From Litchfieldella anticariensis FP35 = DSM 16096 (lineage in GTDB: Bacteria; Pseudomonadota; Gammaproteobacteria; Pseudomonadales; Halomonadaceae), in NCBI RefSeq assembly GCF_000409775.1, contig NZ_KE332391.1:492369-556368 (forward strand): 64,000 nucleotides of DNA, given 5' to 3'. The position numbers and the translations under genes were made by a program. Positions 37,380 to 52,121 of the stretch are shown here, in pieces. Every line of letters starts with the position of its first letter. Positions within the stretch are counted from its first letter, which is position 1. Under the pieces are notes generated by a model. The model ran no database searches, was not told where the DNA came from, and saw nothing but the letters and a program-made list of their open reading frames with translations.

Positions 37380-38501
37380 TCAGTGGTTACGGGCATAGTG
37401 GGCCAGCTTCTCTTCGTCGAGGGTGATGCCGAGTCCCGGCCCCTTCGGTAGATCGACGCCGAAATCGTGATAGGTCAGTTGCTCGACGACGATGTCGTCC
37501 TTGAGCAATAGCGGGCCGAACATCTCGGTGCCCCAAGCCATCTCGCCCAGCGTCGCCCAGGCATGCAGCGAAGCGGCAGTACCGATGGTGCCCTCCAGCA
37601 GGGTGCCGCCGTAGAGGCCAATGCCGGCGGCCTGGGCCACATGAGCCAGTTCGAGAACCCCCTGCAGCCCGCCGGACTTGGCGATCTTCAGCGCATAGGC
37701 GCCACTGAAGCCGCTCGCCGCCAGCGTCAGGCCATCGCGGGCGTCCTGCACCGCCTCGTCGGCCAGCATGGGCACCAGGAAACGCTGCGAGAGACGCACC
37801 AGGCCAGCATGCTCGCGAGCGGGGATGGCCTGTTCGATCAGGTCGATGCCGGCAGCCTGCAGTGCGGCAATGCCACGCACGGCAGTGGCCTCGTCCCATG
37901 CCTGATTGACGTCGACCCGTATGCTGGCTCGATCGCCCAACGCTTCCTTGATGGCAGCCACATGACGCACGTCGTGATCCACGGCGTTGGCACCGATCTT
38001 GAGCTTGAAGTCGCAGTGACGACGGTCCTCGAGTCGCTGGAAGGCTTCGTCGATGTCCTTGCGGGTATCGCCACTGGCCAGCGTCCACAGCACTGGCAGG
38101 TGGTCATGACGTGCCCCGCCCAGCAGCTCGGCCACCGACAGTCCCAGGCGCTTGCCCTGGGCATCGAGCAGTGCTGTTTCCAATGCCGACTTGGCGATGC
38201 TGTTACCTCGTGCATGACGCTCCAGCCGAGCGCGCAGCGCATTGAGATTGCCTGAAGGCTGACCGATCAGCAGCGGCGCCAGATAAGTGTCGATGTTGCG
38301 CTTGATGCTTTCGGGGCTTTCGGGGCCATAACTCAGCCCACCGATGGTGGTGCCTTCGCCCAAGCCCTCGATACCGTCGCTATGGCGCATACGCACGATG
38401 ACCAAGGTCTGGCGCGCCATAGTGGTCATGGAGAGCTTGTGCGGACGGATGGTCGGTAGGTCGACCAGCAGCGTCTGAATGGTTTCGATCACGGATGACA
38501 T
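37380..38501 (-). CDS. catB: Muconate cycloisomerase (CatB)
   Basis: This 373-residue enolase-superfamily enzyme converts cis,cis-muconate to muconolactone. Catalytic and metal residues are the KxK pair Lys166/Lys168, Asp197 (DVNQAW), Glu223, Asp248 (LADEA) and Lys272 (LKIAKSGG). I chose ATG 38501, which has CGGAG five bases before it; upstream codons fall in the control region shared with catR. It is the first gene of the long leftward run catBCA-benABCD-BenE-like. Confidence 0.95.
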   Translation of the reverse strand: MSSVIETIQTLLVDLPTIRPHKLSMTTMARQTLVIVRMRHSDGIEGLGEGTTIGGLSYGPESPESIKRNIDTYLAPLLIGQPSGNLNALRARLERHARGNSIAKSALETALLDAQGKRLGLSVAELLGGARHDHLPVLWTLASGDTRKDIDEAFQRLEDRRHCDFKLKIGANAVDHDVRHVAAIKEALGDRASIRVDVNQAWDEATAVRGIAALQAAGIDLIEQAIPAREHAGLVRLSQRFLVPMLADEAVQDARDGLTLAASGFSGAYALKIAKSGGLQGVLELAHVAQAAGIGLYGGTLLEGTIGTAASLHAWATLGEMAWGTEMFGPLLLKDDIVVEQLTYHDFGVDLPKGPGLGITLDEEKLAHYARNH

Positions 38502-38564
38502 GCGGGCTCCGAATTTCGCCAATCGGGTGATTGAGTGGCAGTTTGATTGCAGCGAGAAGACGGA

Positions 38565-38609
38565 ACCAATATTGTTTGAGTGCCCAGCCATACCCTGGAG
38601 GTATCATGG
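38565..38609. promoter_or_regulatory. CatR-type control region between catB and catR
   Basis: The dyad ATACC-N5-GGTAT at 38590-38604 is a LysR-type T-N11-A site. The GGAGG ribosome site of catR lies inside it, so bound regulator would cover the catR start as well as face catB. The flank CAATATTGTTTGAG may be the activation half site. A 36/45 identical copy is at 30296-30340. Confidence 0.75.
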
Positions 38610-39508
38610 AGCTGCGACACCTGCGGTACTTCTGCGTCGTCGCCGAGGAGCTGAACCTGACCTGCGCAGCCGAGAGACTGCACATGTCGCAGCCCCCATT
38701 ATCCCGACAAATCAAACAATTAGAGAGGGAAGTCGGTGCCGACCTATTCGAACGGGGGCCCCGGGGGCTGCGCCTGACGGCGACAGGACAGTTCTTCCAG
38801 CAGCATGCCTTGCAGATACTCGAGAAAGTCGATGCCACTCTCGACGCCACGCGGCGCATGGCGCGCAGCAAGCGCATGATGTTCGGCATCGGTTTCGTGC
38901 CATCGGTGTTCTATGGCCAGCTACCGTTGCTGGTGCGCGGATTGCGACAAAAGGATAATGTCGAACTGACCCTGGCGGAGCTGACCACAGTCCAGCAGAT
39001 CCAGGCGCTGAAGGCAGGGCGCATCGACCTGGGATTTGGTCGCCTGAGAATCGACGATCCCGATGTGGCGCAGGAGATCCTGTTCGATGAACCGCTCATG
39101 GCAGCGCTGCCGGCCGGCCACCCATTGGAAGGCACCACACCGACACTGGAAGAACTCGCCGCCTACCCGCTGGTCCTGTTCCCCGCGAAACCCCGCCCCA
39201 GCCTGGCCGATACCATTCTCGGAATGTTTCGCCGCCACGGGCTGAAAGTCAATGTCATGCAGGAAGCCAACGAGTTGCAGACCGCGCTGGGACTCGTGGC
39301 CTCCGATATCGGTATCACCCTGGTGCCGGAACAGGTAAAGCGAGTGCAACGCGACGGCATCGTTTACGTCTATCTCGCCGACAAGAGCATCACCTCACCG
39401 GTGATCTGCAGCCGACGCAAGGGCGAAGTTCCCTCTTCCATCATGCAGGAGGCCAACGCCATCCTGGAGGTTTTGGTGGAGAACCGCAGAAGCGGGCGCT
39501 ACCCCTGA
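38606..39508 (+). CDS. catR: LysR-type regulator of catechol and benzoate genes (CatR/BenM type)
   Basis: This 300-residue LysR regulator has an N-terminal winged helix-turn-helix (MELRHLRYFCVVAEELNLTCAAERLHMSQPPLSRQIKQLE) and a two-lobed effector domain. The opening is characteristic of CatR/CatM/BenM. CatR responds to cis,cis-muconate; BenM responds to benzoate as well. ATG 38606 has GGAGG within the operator dyad. No other ben or cat regulator is in the window, so this one may control everything from catB to the salicylate gene. Confidence 0.9.
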   Translation: MELRHLRYFCVVAEELNLTCAAERLHMSQPPLSRQIKQLEREVGADLFERGPRGLRLTATGQFFQQHALQILEKVDATLDATRRMARSKRMMFGIGFVPSVFYGQLPLLVRGLRQKDNVELTLAELTTVQQIQALKAGRIDLGFGRLRIDDPDVAQEILFDEPLMAALPAGHPLEGTTPTLEELAAYPLVLFPAKPRPSLADTILGMFRRHGLKVNVMQEANELQTALGLVASDIGITLVPEQVKRVQRDGIVYVYLADKSITSPVICSRRKGEVPSSIMQEANAILEVLVENRRSGRYP

Positions 39509-39526
39509 TTCATCCAGATACGCGAA

Positions 39527-39550
39527 GGGCGCCACCCAAGGGTGGCGCCC
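39527..39550. terminator. Bidirectional hairpin between catR and gltD
   Basis: GGGCGCCACC (39527-39536) and GGTGGCGCCC (39541-39550) form a 10-bp stem with loop CAAG between convergent genes. CGAAG and CTTCG lie further out. There is no strong T run. Confidence 0.7.
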
Positions 39551-39580
39551 TCCATGCTTCGTGCGGGACGTCGGCGGCGG

Positions 39581-45468
<5,888 letters not shown>

Positions 45469-45829
45469 GGGCGTGCCTCACAGAAAAACGGAATCTTGTG
45501 TCCAGAAAAAAACCGTGGTATTTTTTTCGGTTATCTTATTTTTTCTTTTGGCCATTTGATGGCCTGTTTCTGGTGCGAAAAAGGCTGTACAGCATATCCA
45601 TCCGGGCCTCTGCACGCAATTCCCCGCCTCCTACGCCACATCAAAAATCGCTAAAAATCGGCAGCTTAGCTGATAATAGCGGAGAAAACACTTGGCAGGT
45701 CAAGGACTTGGCATTATCAACGATTTCGCTCTATGAATAGAAATCTTTGCCATAATAATTGAGCAACTCTCCATGCCGATCCTGCATAAGGCATACAGAT
45801 TACTGAAAACGACACGCTTGGCTGAACAC
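45469..45829 (-). promoter_or_regulatory. gltB upstream region with a possible promoter
   Basis: This 361-base gap shows no credible gene. On the minus strand TTGACC (45698-45703) and TATTAT (45673-45678) could be a promoter, but the 19-base spacing is long. AT-rich stretches at 45510-45550 fall in the leader. No operator was recognised. Confidence 0.3.
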
Positions 45830-45867
45830 AAAATGGCGCCTCCCTTTTTCAGGTAAGGCGCCATTTT
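45830..45867 (-). terminator. Hairpin terminator beyond aroB
   Basis: AAAATGGCGCC (45830-45840) pairs with GGCGCCATTTT (45857-45867). On the minus strand the stem ends in a T run, fitting the end of the pil-aroK-aroB run. The A/T ends would also let it work on the other strand. Confidence 0.7.
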
Positions 45868-45915
45868 CGTGTCGAGCTTGACTGCCCGATGGGGCAGCCG
45901 TCGATTTCAGGAAGT

Positions 45916-46046
45916 GCTGAATAAATCGACGAGCGGCATCAAGCACAAGGCGCCCGGAGCACAGGAACCGGAGCCTATGGGGTATTAGGTGAGGATTCCG
46001 CGCACCGCGCAACGCAGTGATTGAGTCGCGCAGGCATTTATTCAGC
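45916..46046. repeat. 131-bp MITE-like element with 11-bp terminal inverted repeats
   Basis: GCTGAATAAAT (45916-45926) and ATTTATTCAGC (46036-46046) are exact reverse complements. The interior carries a GGAACCGGAG...GAGGATTCC stretch and has no coding potential. It ends six bases before the aroB stop. The look (short, terminal repeats, internal symmetry) is that of a non-autonomous mobile or dispersed intergenic repeat. Confidence 0.6.
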
Positions 46047-46052
46047 CTTCCT

Positions 46053-47162
46053 TCAGCCGCGCGGAAACGTCTCCAGCAGGTCATCAAGCTCGGCCTGTGG
46101 CGTGGCGTCATGCACACAGGCATCACCAAGCGAACGCAGCAGGATAAGACGCAGCTTGCTGTCCAGGTTTTTCTTGTCGAGCCGCATACGATCGAGGAAG
46201 TCGGCGGTCGCCATGCTTTGCGGTGCCGTACGCGGCAGACCAGCGGCTTCGAGGATAGCGCTCACTCTTGCCATGTCGTCTTTGCCAAGCCACCCCAAAC
46301 GATGCGATAACTCGGCAGCCATCAGCATGCCGACCCCCACCGCTTCGCCGTGCAGCCAAGCACCATAGCCTTGATGCGCCTCAATGGCATGCCCGAAGGT
46401 ATGTCCAAGGTTGAGTAAGGCGCGGACGCCTTGCTCGGTTTCATCTTCGGCCACCACCGCGGCCTTGAGAGCGCAACTACGATGAATCGCCTCACTCAAG
46501 GCGGAGGCATCGAGATCGCGCAATTCGCGCATGTGCGCTTCCAGCCAGGTCAGGAACTCGGCATCGCGGATCAAACCATATTTGATTACCTCGGCAAGCC
46601 CCGCCGAAAGCTCACGCTCGGGCAATGTCTTCAGGGTATCGGTATCGATCAGCACCGCGCGCGGTTGCCAGAAAGCGCCGATCATATTCTTGCCGCGTGG
46701 ATGATTGACTCCGGTCTTGCCCCCAACCGACGAGTCAACCTGAGACAACAGCGTGGTGGGTACTTGGATGAACGCCACTCCCCGCTGGTAGCAGGCTGCG
46801 GCAAAACCGGCCATATCGCCGATCACCCCACCCCCCAACGCCACCAGCGTGCAACGTCGATTGAAGCCGGCATCCAGCAGGGCATCCCAGATACGGCTTA
46901 CTGAATCCAGCGTCTTGGTATGCTCGCCGTCGGGCAACACTACCTCACGTATCTCGCGATCACCGGACAGCCCTTGTCTGAGGCGCTCCAAATAGCGCGG
47001 CGCGACAGTCTCGTTGGTGACGATCATTACCTGGCGGCCGGCCAGGTAGGGCTCGAGCCAGCGCGGATCGCCCAACAAACCAGCGCCGATATGGATCGGA
47101 TAGCTGCGCTCACCGAGTTCGACATTCAAGGTAAGAAGGGTATCGGACGTCGTGTGTGGCAT
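46053..47162 (-). CDS. aroB: 3-dehydroquinate synthase
   Basis: This 369-residue NAD- and metal-dependent enzyme catalyses step two of the shikimate pathway. [11 protein letters not shown] binds NAD, and the zinc-site segments [23 protein letters not shown] and HGEAVGVGM are in order. I chose ATG 47162, two bases after the aroK stop with AAGG upstream; an ATG at 47177 would overlap aroK by 13 bases. The aroK-aroB order after pilMNOPQ is common in gammaproteobacteria. Confidence 0.95.
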   Translation of the reverse strand: MPHTTSDTLLTLNVELGERSYPIHIGAGLLGDPRWLEPYLAGRQVMIVTNETVAPRYLERLRQGLSGDREIREVVLPDGEHTKTLDSVSRIWDALLDAGFNRRCTLVALGGGVIGDMAGFAAACYQRGVAFIQVPTTLLSQVDSSVGGKTGVNHPRGKNMIGAFWQPRAVLIDTDTLKTLPERELSAGLAEVIKYGLIRDAEFLTWLEAHMRELRDLDASALSEAIHRSCALKAAVVAEDETEQGVRALLNLGHTFGHAIEAHQGYGAWLHGEAVGVGMLMAAELSHRLGWLGKDDMARVSAILEAAGLPRTAPQSMATADFLDRMRLDKKNLDSKLRLILLRSLGDACVHDATPQAELDDLLETFPRG

Positions 47163-47164
47163 GA

Positions 47165-47707
47165 TCAGGCCTTGCATTGCAGTGGGTTCACCAGACGACC
47201 AACCCGGCGCACGATCTCGTTGACCACAGAGCGGGGCCCACGGCGGTCGGTGCGCACGATCAGATCGGCAGTGGCACGATACAGCGGGTCGCGCTTGGCG
47301 AACATGCTGCGCAGGATCTCTTCGCGATCATTACCGCGCAACAATGGGCGGTTGCGATCCTTGGCGGTGCGTTTGAGCTGCTGCTCGACGGTGGTGTAAA
47401 GATAGATCACCGTACCCCGGTCGCGTAGCGCCCGCCGATTGACCTCGCGCATCACTGCGCCACCACCGGTAGCGAGCACGATGCCCTGGCGCTGGGTGAG
47501 TTCGTCGATCATCTGTTGCTCGCGCTCACGAAAGCCGGCTTCACCCTCGACATCGAAGATCCAGGGTATGTCTGCACCGCAGCGAGCCTGGATCTCGTGG
47601 TCGCTATCGACGAAATCGCGCGACAGCTCGGCCGCCAGAAGGCGGCCGATGGTGCTTTTGCCAGCCCCCATGGGACCGATCAGAAAGAGATTGGGAAAAT
47701 CCTGCAT
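47165..47707 (-). CDS. aroK: Shikimate kinase
   Basis: This 180-residue P-loop kinase has GPMGAGKST at 11-19, the shikimate-binding [11 protein letters not shown] and FREREQQ segments and the lid region RNRPLLRG. It phosphorylates shikimate at O3. Its ATG shares one base with the pilQ stop (TGATG). Confidence 0.95.
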   Translation of the reverse strand: MQDFPNLFLIGPMGAGKSTIGRLLAAELSRDFVDSDHEIQARCGADIPWIFDVEGEAGFREREQQMIDELTQRQGIVLATGGGAVMREVNRRALRDRGTVIYLYTTVEQQLKRTAKDRNRPLLRGNDREEILRSMFAKRDPLYRATADLIVRTDRRGPRSVVNEIVRRVGRLVNPLQCKA

Positions 47708-49050
47708 CAGCGAATTGCCAGCCCGTCCTCGATGATTCTGGGAGTAATGAATACCAGCAACTCTACCTTTTCATTGGAGTCTTGGGTATAGCGAAAAAGA
47801 CTACCAAGCATCGGCAGATCACCCAGGAAGGGGGTCTTGAACAGGCTACGGATCTCCTCGGTAGTCAAGATCCCGCCCAGCACCACGGTCTCGCCGTTGT
47901 CCACCAGCACCTGTGTCTCGATCTGGTTGGTATCGATGGCCGGCGCGCCCTCGAAGCTCTGCATGGACACGGTATCGTTGCTGATCGCCAGATCCATGAT
48001 GATGCGGTTGTCGGGCGTGATCTGCGGGGTCACCTCCAACGACAGCACTGCCTCCTTGAACTCGGTACTGGTGGCCCCACTCGATGTGGACTCCTGATAG
48101 GGGATCTCGGTGCCCTGCTTGATCACTGCAGCACGCTGGTTGGCGGTAATCACCCGCGGCTGGGAAATGATCTGACTTTTGCCCTCGCTCTCCAGCGCGC
48201 GCAGTTCCAGATCGAGCAGAATGTCGCCGGACAGATAGCCGAAAGCGAAGCTGGTCATTGTATTGGACGAATTCCCCAAGTCCACGGCCAGCCCACCATT
48301 CTCGGTGCTGCCATTGGCAGCACCGCTGACATCGAAGCGACCATCGCCGCTGGGTGAGGAAAGCCCCCAGTTGACCCCCAACTCACGACTGGCACTATCT
48401 CGAGCAATGACGATCCGTGCCTCGATCTGCACTTGGCGTACCGCAACATCGAGCTGCTCGATGGTGCTCAGGACCTCCTGTAATTGGTAGGCAGTATCCT
48501 GGATCATCAGGGTATTGGTGCGCGCGTCCACGGCGACTCTACCGCGCTCGGTCAACAGCCCGAAACCGCTGTCACCGCGCAGCAATGCTGCCAGGTCGGC
48601 TGCCTTGGCGTAGCGCACCCGCAGCAGCTCGGTGGTCAGTGGCGCCAAGGTTTCCAACTGGCTACGCGCCTCGATTTCCTGGCGCTCGATGTTGGCCAGT
48701 TCGGCTGCAGGTGCCACCACAATGACATTTCCCTCACGGCGGCTGTCGAGACCATGGCTCTTGAGTACCAGGTCCAGCGCCTGATCCCACGGCACATCCT
48801 GCAAGTTCAACGTCACGCTACCGGTGACGCTGTCGCTGGCTACCAGGTTGAGACCGGTGAAATCAGCGATGATCGCCAGCACGGAACGCACCTCGATATC
48901 CTGGAAGTTCAGCGTGATGCGCTCGCCGGTGTAGGGAGAGTGCTCACTTGGATGGAAATCGAAGTCGGTGAATGTTGCGGCCGGACAGGCCGAAAGCGGC
49001 AATAGCAGCCCCAGCAGCACGCCAGCCAGACGGCGCATCATGTCATGCAT
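47707..49050 (-). CDS. pilQ: Type IV pilus secretin PilQ, short form
   Basis: This 447-residue outer membrane secretin has a signal peptide ([19 protein letters not shown]), an STN-like/N0 segment ([23 protein letters not shown]), an N1/KH-type segment and the C-terminal secretin domain (GTEIPYQ, then [14 protein letters not shown]). It is much shorter than Pseudomonas PilQ (about 700 residues) because the peptidoglycan-binding AMIN domains are missing, and so resembles HofQ-size proteins. It forms the pore for pilus fibres or DNA uptake. It is the last gene of pilMNOPQ. Confidence 0.92.
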   Translation of the reverse strand: MHDMMRRLAGVLLGLLLPLSACPAATFTDFDFHPSEHSPYTGERITLNFQDIEVRSVLAIIADFTGLNLVASDSVTGSVTLNLQDVPWDQALDLVLKSHGLDSRREGNVIVVAPAAELANIERQEIEARSQLETLAPLTTELLRVRYAKAADLAALLRGDSGFGLLTERGRVAVDARTNTLMIQDTAYQLQEVLSTIEQLDVAVRQVQIEARIVIARDSASRELGVNWGLSSPSGDGRFDVSGAANGSTENGGLAVDLGNSSNTMTSFAFGYLSGDILLDLELRALESEGKSQIISQPRVITANQRAAVIKQGTEIPYQESTSSGATSTEFKEAVLSLEVTPQITPDNRIIMDLAISNDTVSMQSFEGAPAIDTNQIETQVLVDNGETVVLGGILTTEEIRSLFKTPFLGDLPMLGSLFRYTQDSNEKVELLVFITPRIIEDGLAIR

Positions 49051-49099
49051 GGTTTCCCTTCCCTGCGTTATTAGCCGCGTCGGTGTCCCCTCATTGGAA

Positions 49100-49642
49100 C
49101 TAACCGCGACGGTCGTATTCGTTATCGAGAGTCAGATGCCGCGAGCGCTCTATCCAGCCACCATGGCCTGTAGCGATCACTTCGAGCACTCGCACCGAGT
49201 CGCTGCCAATGCTGACGATGCGCCCGAAATCGGTACCCAGATGGTCGCCAGTGGCCAGTCGATGCACCTGACCATCCGGTGCCCGCACCAGGGCGGAATA
49301 CCGCCCTCCCACCGAAAGCGTCCCCACCAGATCCAAGGACTCCAGTAAATAGGCTTCCAAAGGTTCCTTAGGCCGTGACAAGTCCGGCGCCAGCTCGATA
49401 GAGCCTCTTGGCACCTCTTCGTTATCCGGTCGCCTCATTAGAAAGGGACTGCGGACATCGGCATGTTCATAGGCCACACGGCCTACATCAGGCAACTCGG
49501 GTAAGGTTGGCAACTCCTCGGCATTGGGGTCAGCACGAAGCATGGCCAACTCTCGGTCCAACTGCTCGATTCCCGGGTCAGCACAGCCACTCAGCATGAG
49601 CGCTACGACCAGCCGCATCATCCAACCGCGCCGAGGTGTCAT
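49100..49642 (-). CDS. pilP: Type IV pilus lipoprotein PilP
   Basis: This 180-residue protein has a lipoprotein signal (LVVALMLSGCADPG, lipidated cysteine at residue 20) and a C-terminal beta domain (LESLDLVGTLSVGGRYSALVRAPDGQVHRLATGDHLG) typical of PilP. It links PilNO to the secretin. The start overlaps the pilO stop (ATGA). Confidence 0.92.
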   Translation of the reverse strand: MTPRRGWMMRLVVALMLSGCADPGIEQLDRELAMLRADPNAEELPTLPELPDVGRVAYEHADVRSPFLMRRPDNEEVPRGSIELAPDLSRPKEPLEAYLLESLDLVGTLSVGGRYSALVRAPDGQVHRLATGDHLGTDFGRIVSIGSDSVRVLEVIATGHGGWIERSRHLTLDNEYDRRG

Positions 49643-50265
49643 GCCTCCCCCTTTTCACTGCCGGGCAGTCGATAACGATAGGTCTTCGCCAACATCGACA
49701 GACGCAACTGCTCCTGGCCATCAACCGGCACGAGAGTAAAATCATGCAGAGTGACAATGCGCGAGAGACTGGCGACACCTGCCAGGAAGTAGGCGATGCG
49801 ATGGTAGTCGCCGCGAACCTGGATATCGAAGGGCTGTTCGATATAGAACGCTTGCTCGACAGGTCGACGCAGGCGGATGAAGTCGATCTCCAACTGGTGC
49901 TCGATGGCCGTTTCGCTGATATGGTCGAGCAAGGCGGGAATCTCAGCGCCGTTGGGCAGCATCTCGTGCAGAGCTTTCATGCGTGCGTCCAGTTCGACAA
50001 CCTGCCCGCGCACCCCTTGCAAACCCGCCGCCTGCACCACCATGCTGCGATAGTCGCGCATCAGATCTCGTTCCTTCCGTTCAGCAAGGGCCAGCTCCGA
50101 CGCCTTCGGCTCGGCAAGGTACCAATAGCCACCGACAAACGTTAGCCCCATCACCAACAGGCAACACAGAAGTTGTAGCGACCAAGGCCAGCTGCCCGAT
50201 TCCTTGAGATCCAACTCTTGCCAATCCAACTCACATAGTCGGCGCCATTCTCCTGACAGGTTCAT
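49639..50265 (-). CDS. pilO: Type IV pilus inner membrane protein PilO
   Basis: This 208-residue bitopic protein has one transmembrane segment (LQLLCCLLVMGLTFVGGYWYL), a coiled coil and a ferredoxin-like periplasmic domain. It forms heterodimers with PilN in the alignment complex. It overlaps both neighbours by four bases. Confidence 0.93.
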   Translation of the reverse strand: MNLSGEWRRLCELDWQELDLKESGSWPWSLQLLCCLLVMGLTFVGGYWYLAEPKASELALAERKERDLMRDYRSMVVQAAGLQGVRGQVVELDARMKALHEMLPNGAEIPALLDHISETAIEHQLEIDFIRLRRPVEQAFYIEQPFDIQVRGDYHRIAYFLAGVASLSRIVTLHDFTLVPVDGQEQLRLSMLAKTYRYRLPGSEKGEA

Positions 50266-50819
50266 GGCTCCTCCCCACTGGCTGGCGACAGTTGCACCAC
50301 GCTGAGACTGAAACGCCGATACCGCGGATCCATTTCGGTTTCGACTTCAGAGAGCACCGGCACTCCCAACACCGCACCCTGAGCCAAGGCACGCAATTGA
50401 TCGGAGACTTGATGATTACTCTCGGCCACCCCAACCAGACGTACGGTATCCCCCCGGCGCGAAAGATGGGTGTAGTGGACGCCTGGTTCGAGGTTTTCGG
50501 CAAGATGATTGAAAAGATGCACGGTCTGGGTACGTCCATACTGCAGACGACCGAAGGCTTCGATCCGCTCCAGTATATGTTCACGCATCTCCTCATACTC
50601 ACCTATCGAATGGATGGTACTTTCGAGTCGAGCCATCTGCCGCTGGATGCGGTCATTGCGCTGCTGTTGCGCGACGACCTGTTGCTGAGACAGGAAGGTC
50701 AAACCGGCACCACCCGCGACTCCCACCAATGCGGCCAATAGCAAGGCCAGGTAAAAGCGCTTGCGATGGCGTTCACGCAAATGTTCCCGCCAAGGCAGCA
50801 GATTGATCTCGATCGTCAT
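50262..50819 (-). CDS. pilN: Type IV pilus inner membrane protein PilN
   Basis: This 185-residue protein starts with the PilN signature INLLPWRE, which binds PilM. One transmembrane segment (FYLALLLAALVGVAGGAGLTFL), a coiled coil and a periplasmic domain follow. I chose ATG 50819 because it overlaps the pilM stop (ATGA). Confidence 0.94.
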   Translation of the reverse strand: MTIEINLLPWREHLRERHRKRFYLALLLAALVGVAGGAGLTFLSQQQVVAQQQRNDRIQRQMARLESTIHSIGEYEEMREHILERIEAFGRLQYGRTQTVHLFNHLAENLEPGVHYTHLSRRGDTVRLVGVAESNHQVSDQLRALAQGAVLGVPVLSEVETEMDPRYRRFSLSVVQLSPASGEEP

Positions 50820-51880
50820 ACCCGCACCTTCATCGCCAAGCCACAAGCCGTCAGCATTGCCGGGGCGTCACCTGAAAGAGCATGGATATCGATCCGTGAA
50901 TTGATTTTCAGACGCTGGAAAGGATTGGCGATAACCACTTCCATACCGCTCTCGTCGGCCAGACGCTCGCCAAGACCGGGAATTACACTGCAACCGCCAG
51001 CCAGCACCAAGCGCGTGACCTCGCGCTTGCGCCCTGCGGTGTAGTAGAGCTGCAAGGAGCGCCCCACCTGTTGCACGAGACTGTCGAGGAAAGGCTCCAG
51101 CACCTTGATCTGGTAGTCAGTCGGCAAGCCACCCCGCTTCTTGGCCAATCCCGCCTCTTCGCGACTCAAGCCGTAACGGCTGCGGATTTCCTCGGTCAAT
51201 TGGCGACCACCGAACACCGTGTCGCGACTGTAGGTGATGCGCCCACCCTGTAACACGTGAAAGGCGCTCATGGTGGCGCCGATATCGACCAGGGCGACGC
51301 AGGCATCGTCCTCTCTCATCGGCGGCAACTGATGGTGCAGCTCACCGAATGCCCTCTCCATGGCGAAGGTCTCGACATCTACCGCGGCGGCTTCCAGTCC
51401 TGTCAGATGCAGCACCTCGACCAGTTGGCTGACATCCTGCTGACGACAAGCGACCAGCAGCACGTCCTGCTGGTCGCCATCACGAGCATTGAGTCCCAGA
51501 CGTTGGAAGTCGAAGGTGACTTCACGGAACGGAAATGCAATATGCTTGTCGGATTCGAGCTGGATGCGGGCTTCGATCTCACTATCGCTAAGCGACGCCG
51601 GCAGTGTCAGGATCTTGGTGATCACCGCACTGGCCGGCACCGCGAGACTGGCCTGACGTGTGGTGGGGCGGGCATGGTCGACAGCATCGCGGAGCGCCTC
51701 AGCGACCTTGCCCATGTCACGGATACGCCGTTCGACCACGGCTCCCTCGCGTAGCGGCCGAACAGCATAACTATCAACCTGATACTGGGCTCCGATACGC
51801 TTGAGCTCGATCAACTTGACCGTTGCCGAGGCGATATCGACCCCGATCAATCCTTTGTGGGACTTTTTCAGTCGTACCAA
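50816..51880 (-). CDS. pilM: Type IV pilus assembly protein PilM
   Basis: This 354-residue actin-like ATP-binding protein lies at the cytoplasmic face. Fold motifs IGVDIASATVKLIEL, ALVDIGATMSAFHVL and LVLAGGCSVIPGLGERL are visible. I chose TTG 51880, which has AAGGGA about six bases before it and gives exactly the usual length of 354; the ATG further upstream (51997) would add an unlikely tail of 39 residues. It is the first gene of pilMNOPQ and diverges from mrcA. Confidence 0.92.
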   Translation of the reverse strand: MVRLKKSHKGLIGVDIASATVKLIELKRIGAQYQVDSYAVRPLREGAVVERRIRDMGKVAEALRDAVDHARPTTRQASLAVPASAVITKILTLPASLSDSEIEARIQLESDKHIAFPFREVTFDFQRLGLNARDGDQQDVLLVACRQQDVSQLVEVLHLTGLEAAAVDVETFAMERAFGELHHQLPPMREDDACVALVDIGATMSAFHVLQGGRITYSRDTVFGGRQLTEEIRSRYGLSREEAGLAKKRGGLPTDYQIKVLEPFLDSLVQQVGRSLQLYYTAGRKREVTRLVLAGGCSVIPGLGERLADESGMEVVIANPFQRLKINSRIDIHALSGDAPAMLTACGLAMKVRV

Positions 51881-52121
51881 GGTAGTTCCCTTGCCTGGTA
51901 AACGCGGATAACCGCCGTTATCGTTCAACGACCGCCGCACGGCGTCTCCATGCCATGCGCAATGAGAGGTTACATGAAATTGCCTGAACTCACACAATCA
52001 TGTGGCCGCTACCGCTTCAACGCTGGTGAGTCGCTCGCCAGGTTCTTATAATACGCAGTTTGATGGATCTCCCCGCTCATCATCGCCGTAACGCTTTCGA
52101 CCATCACGGATACCGCTATTC

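Noticed and set aside
45800-46129. Minus-strand ORF of 109 codons at the aroB end
   Set aside because: It overlaps aroB in another frame and runs through the MITE-like element; no protein features.
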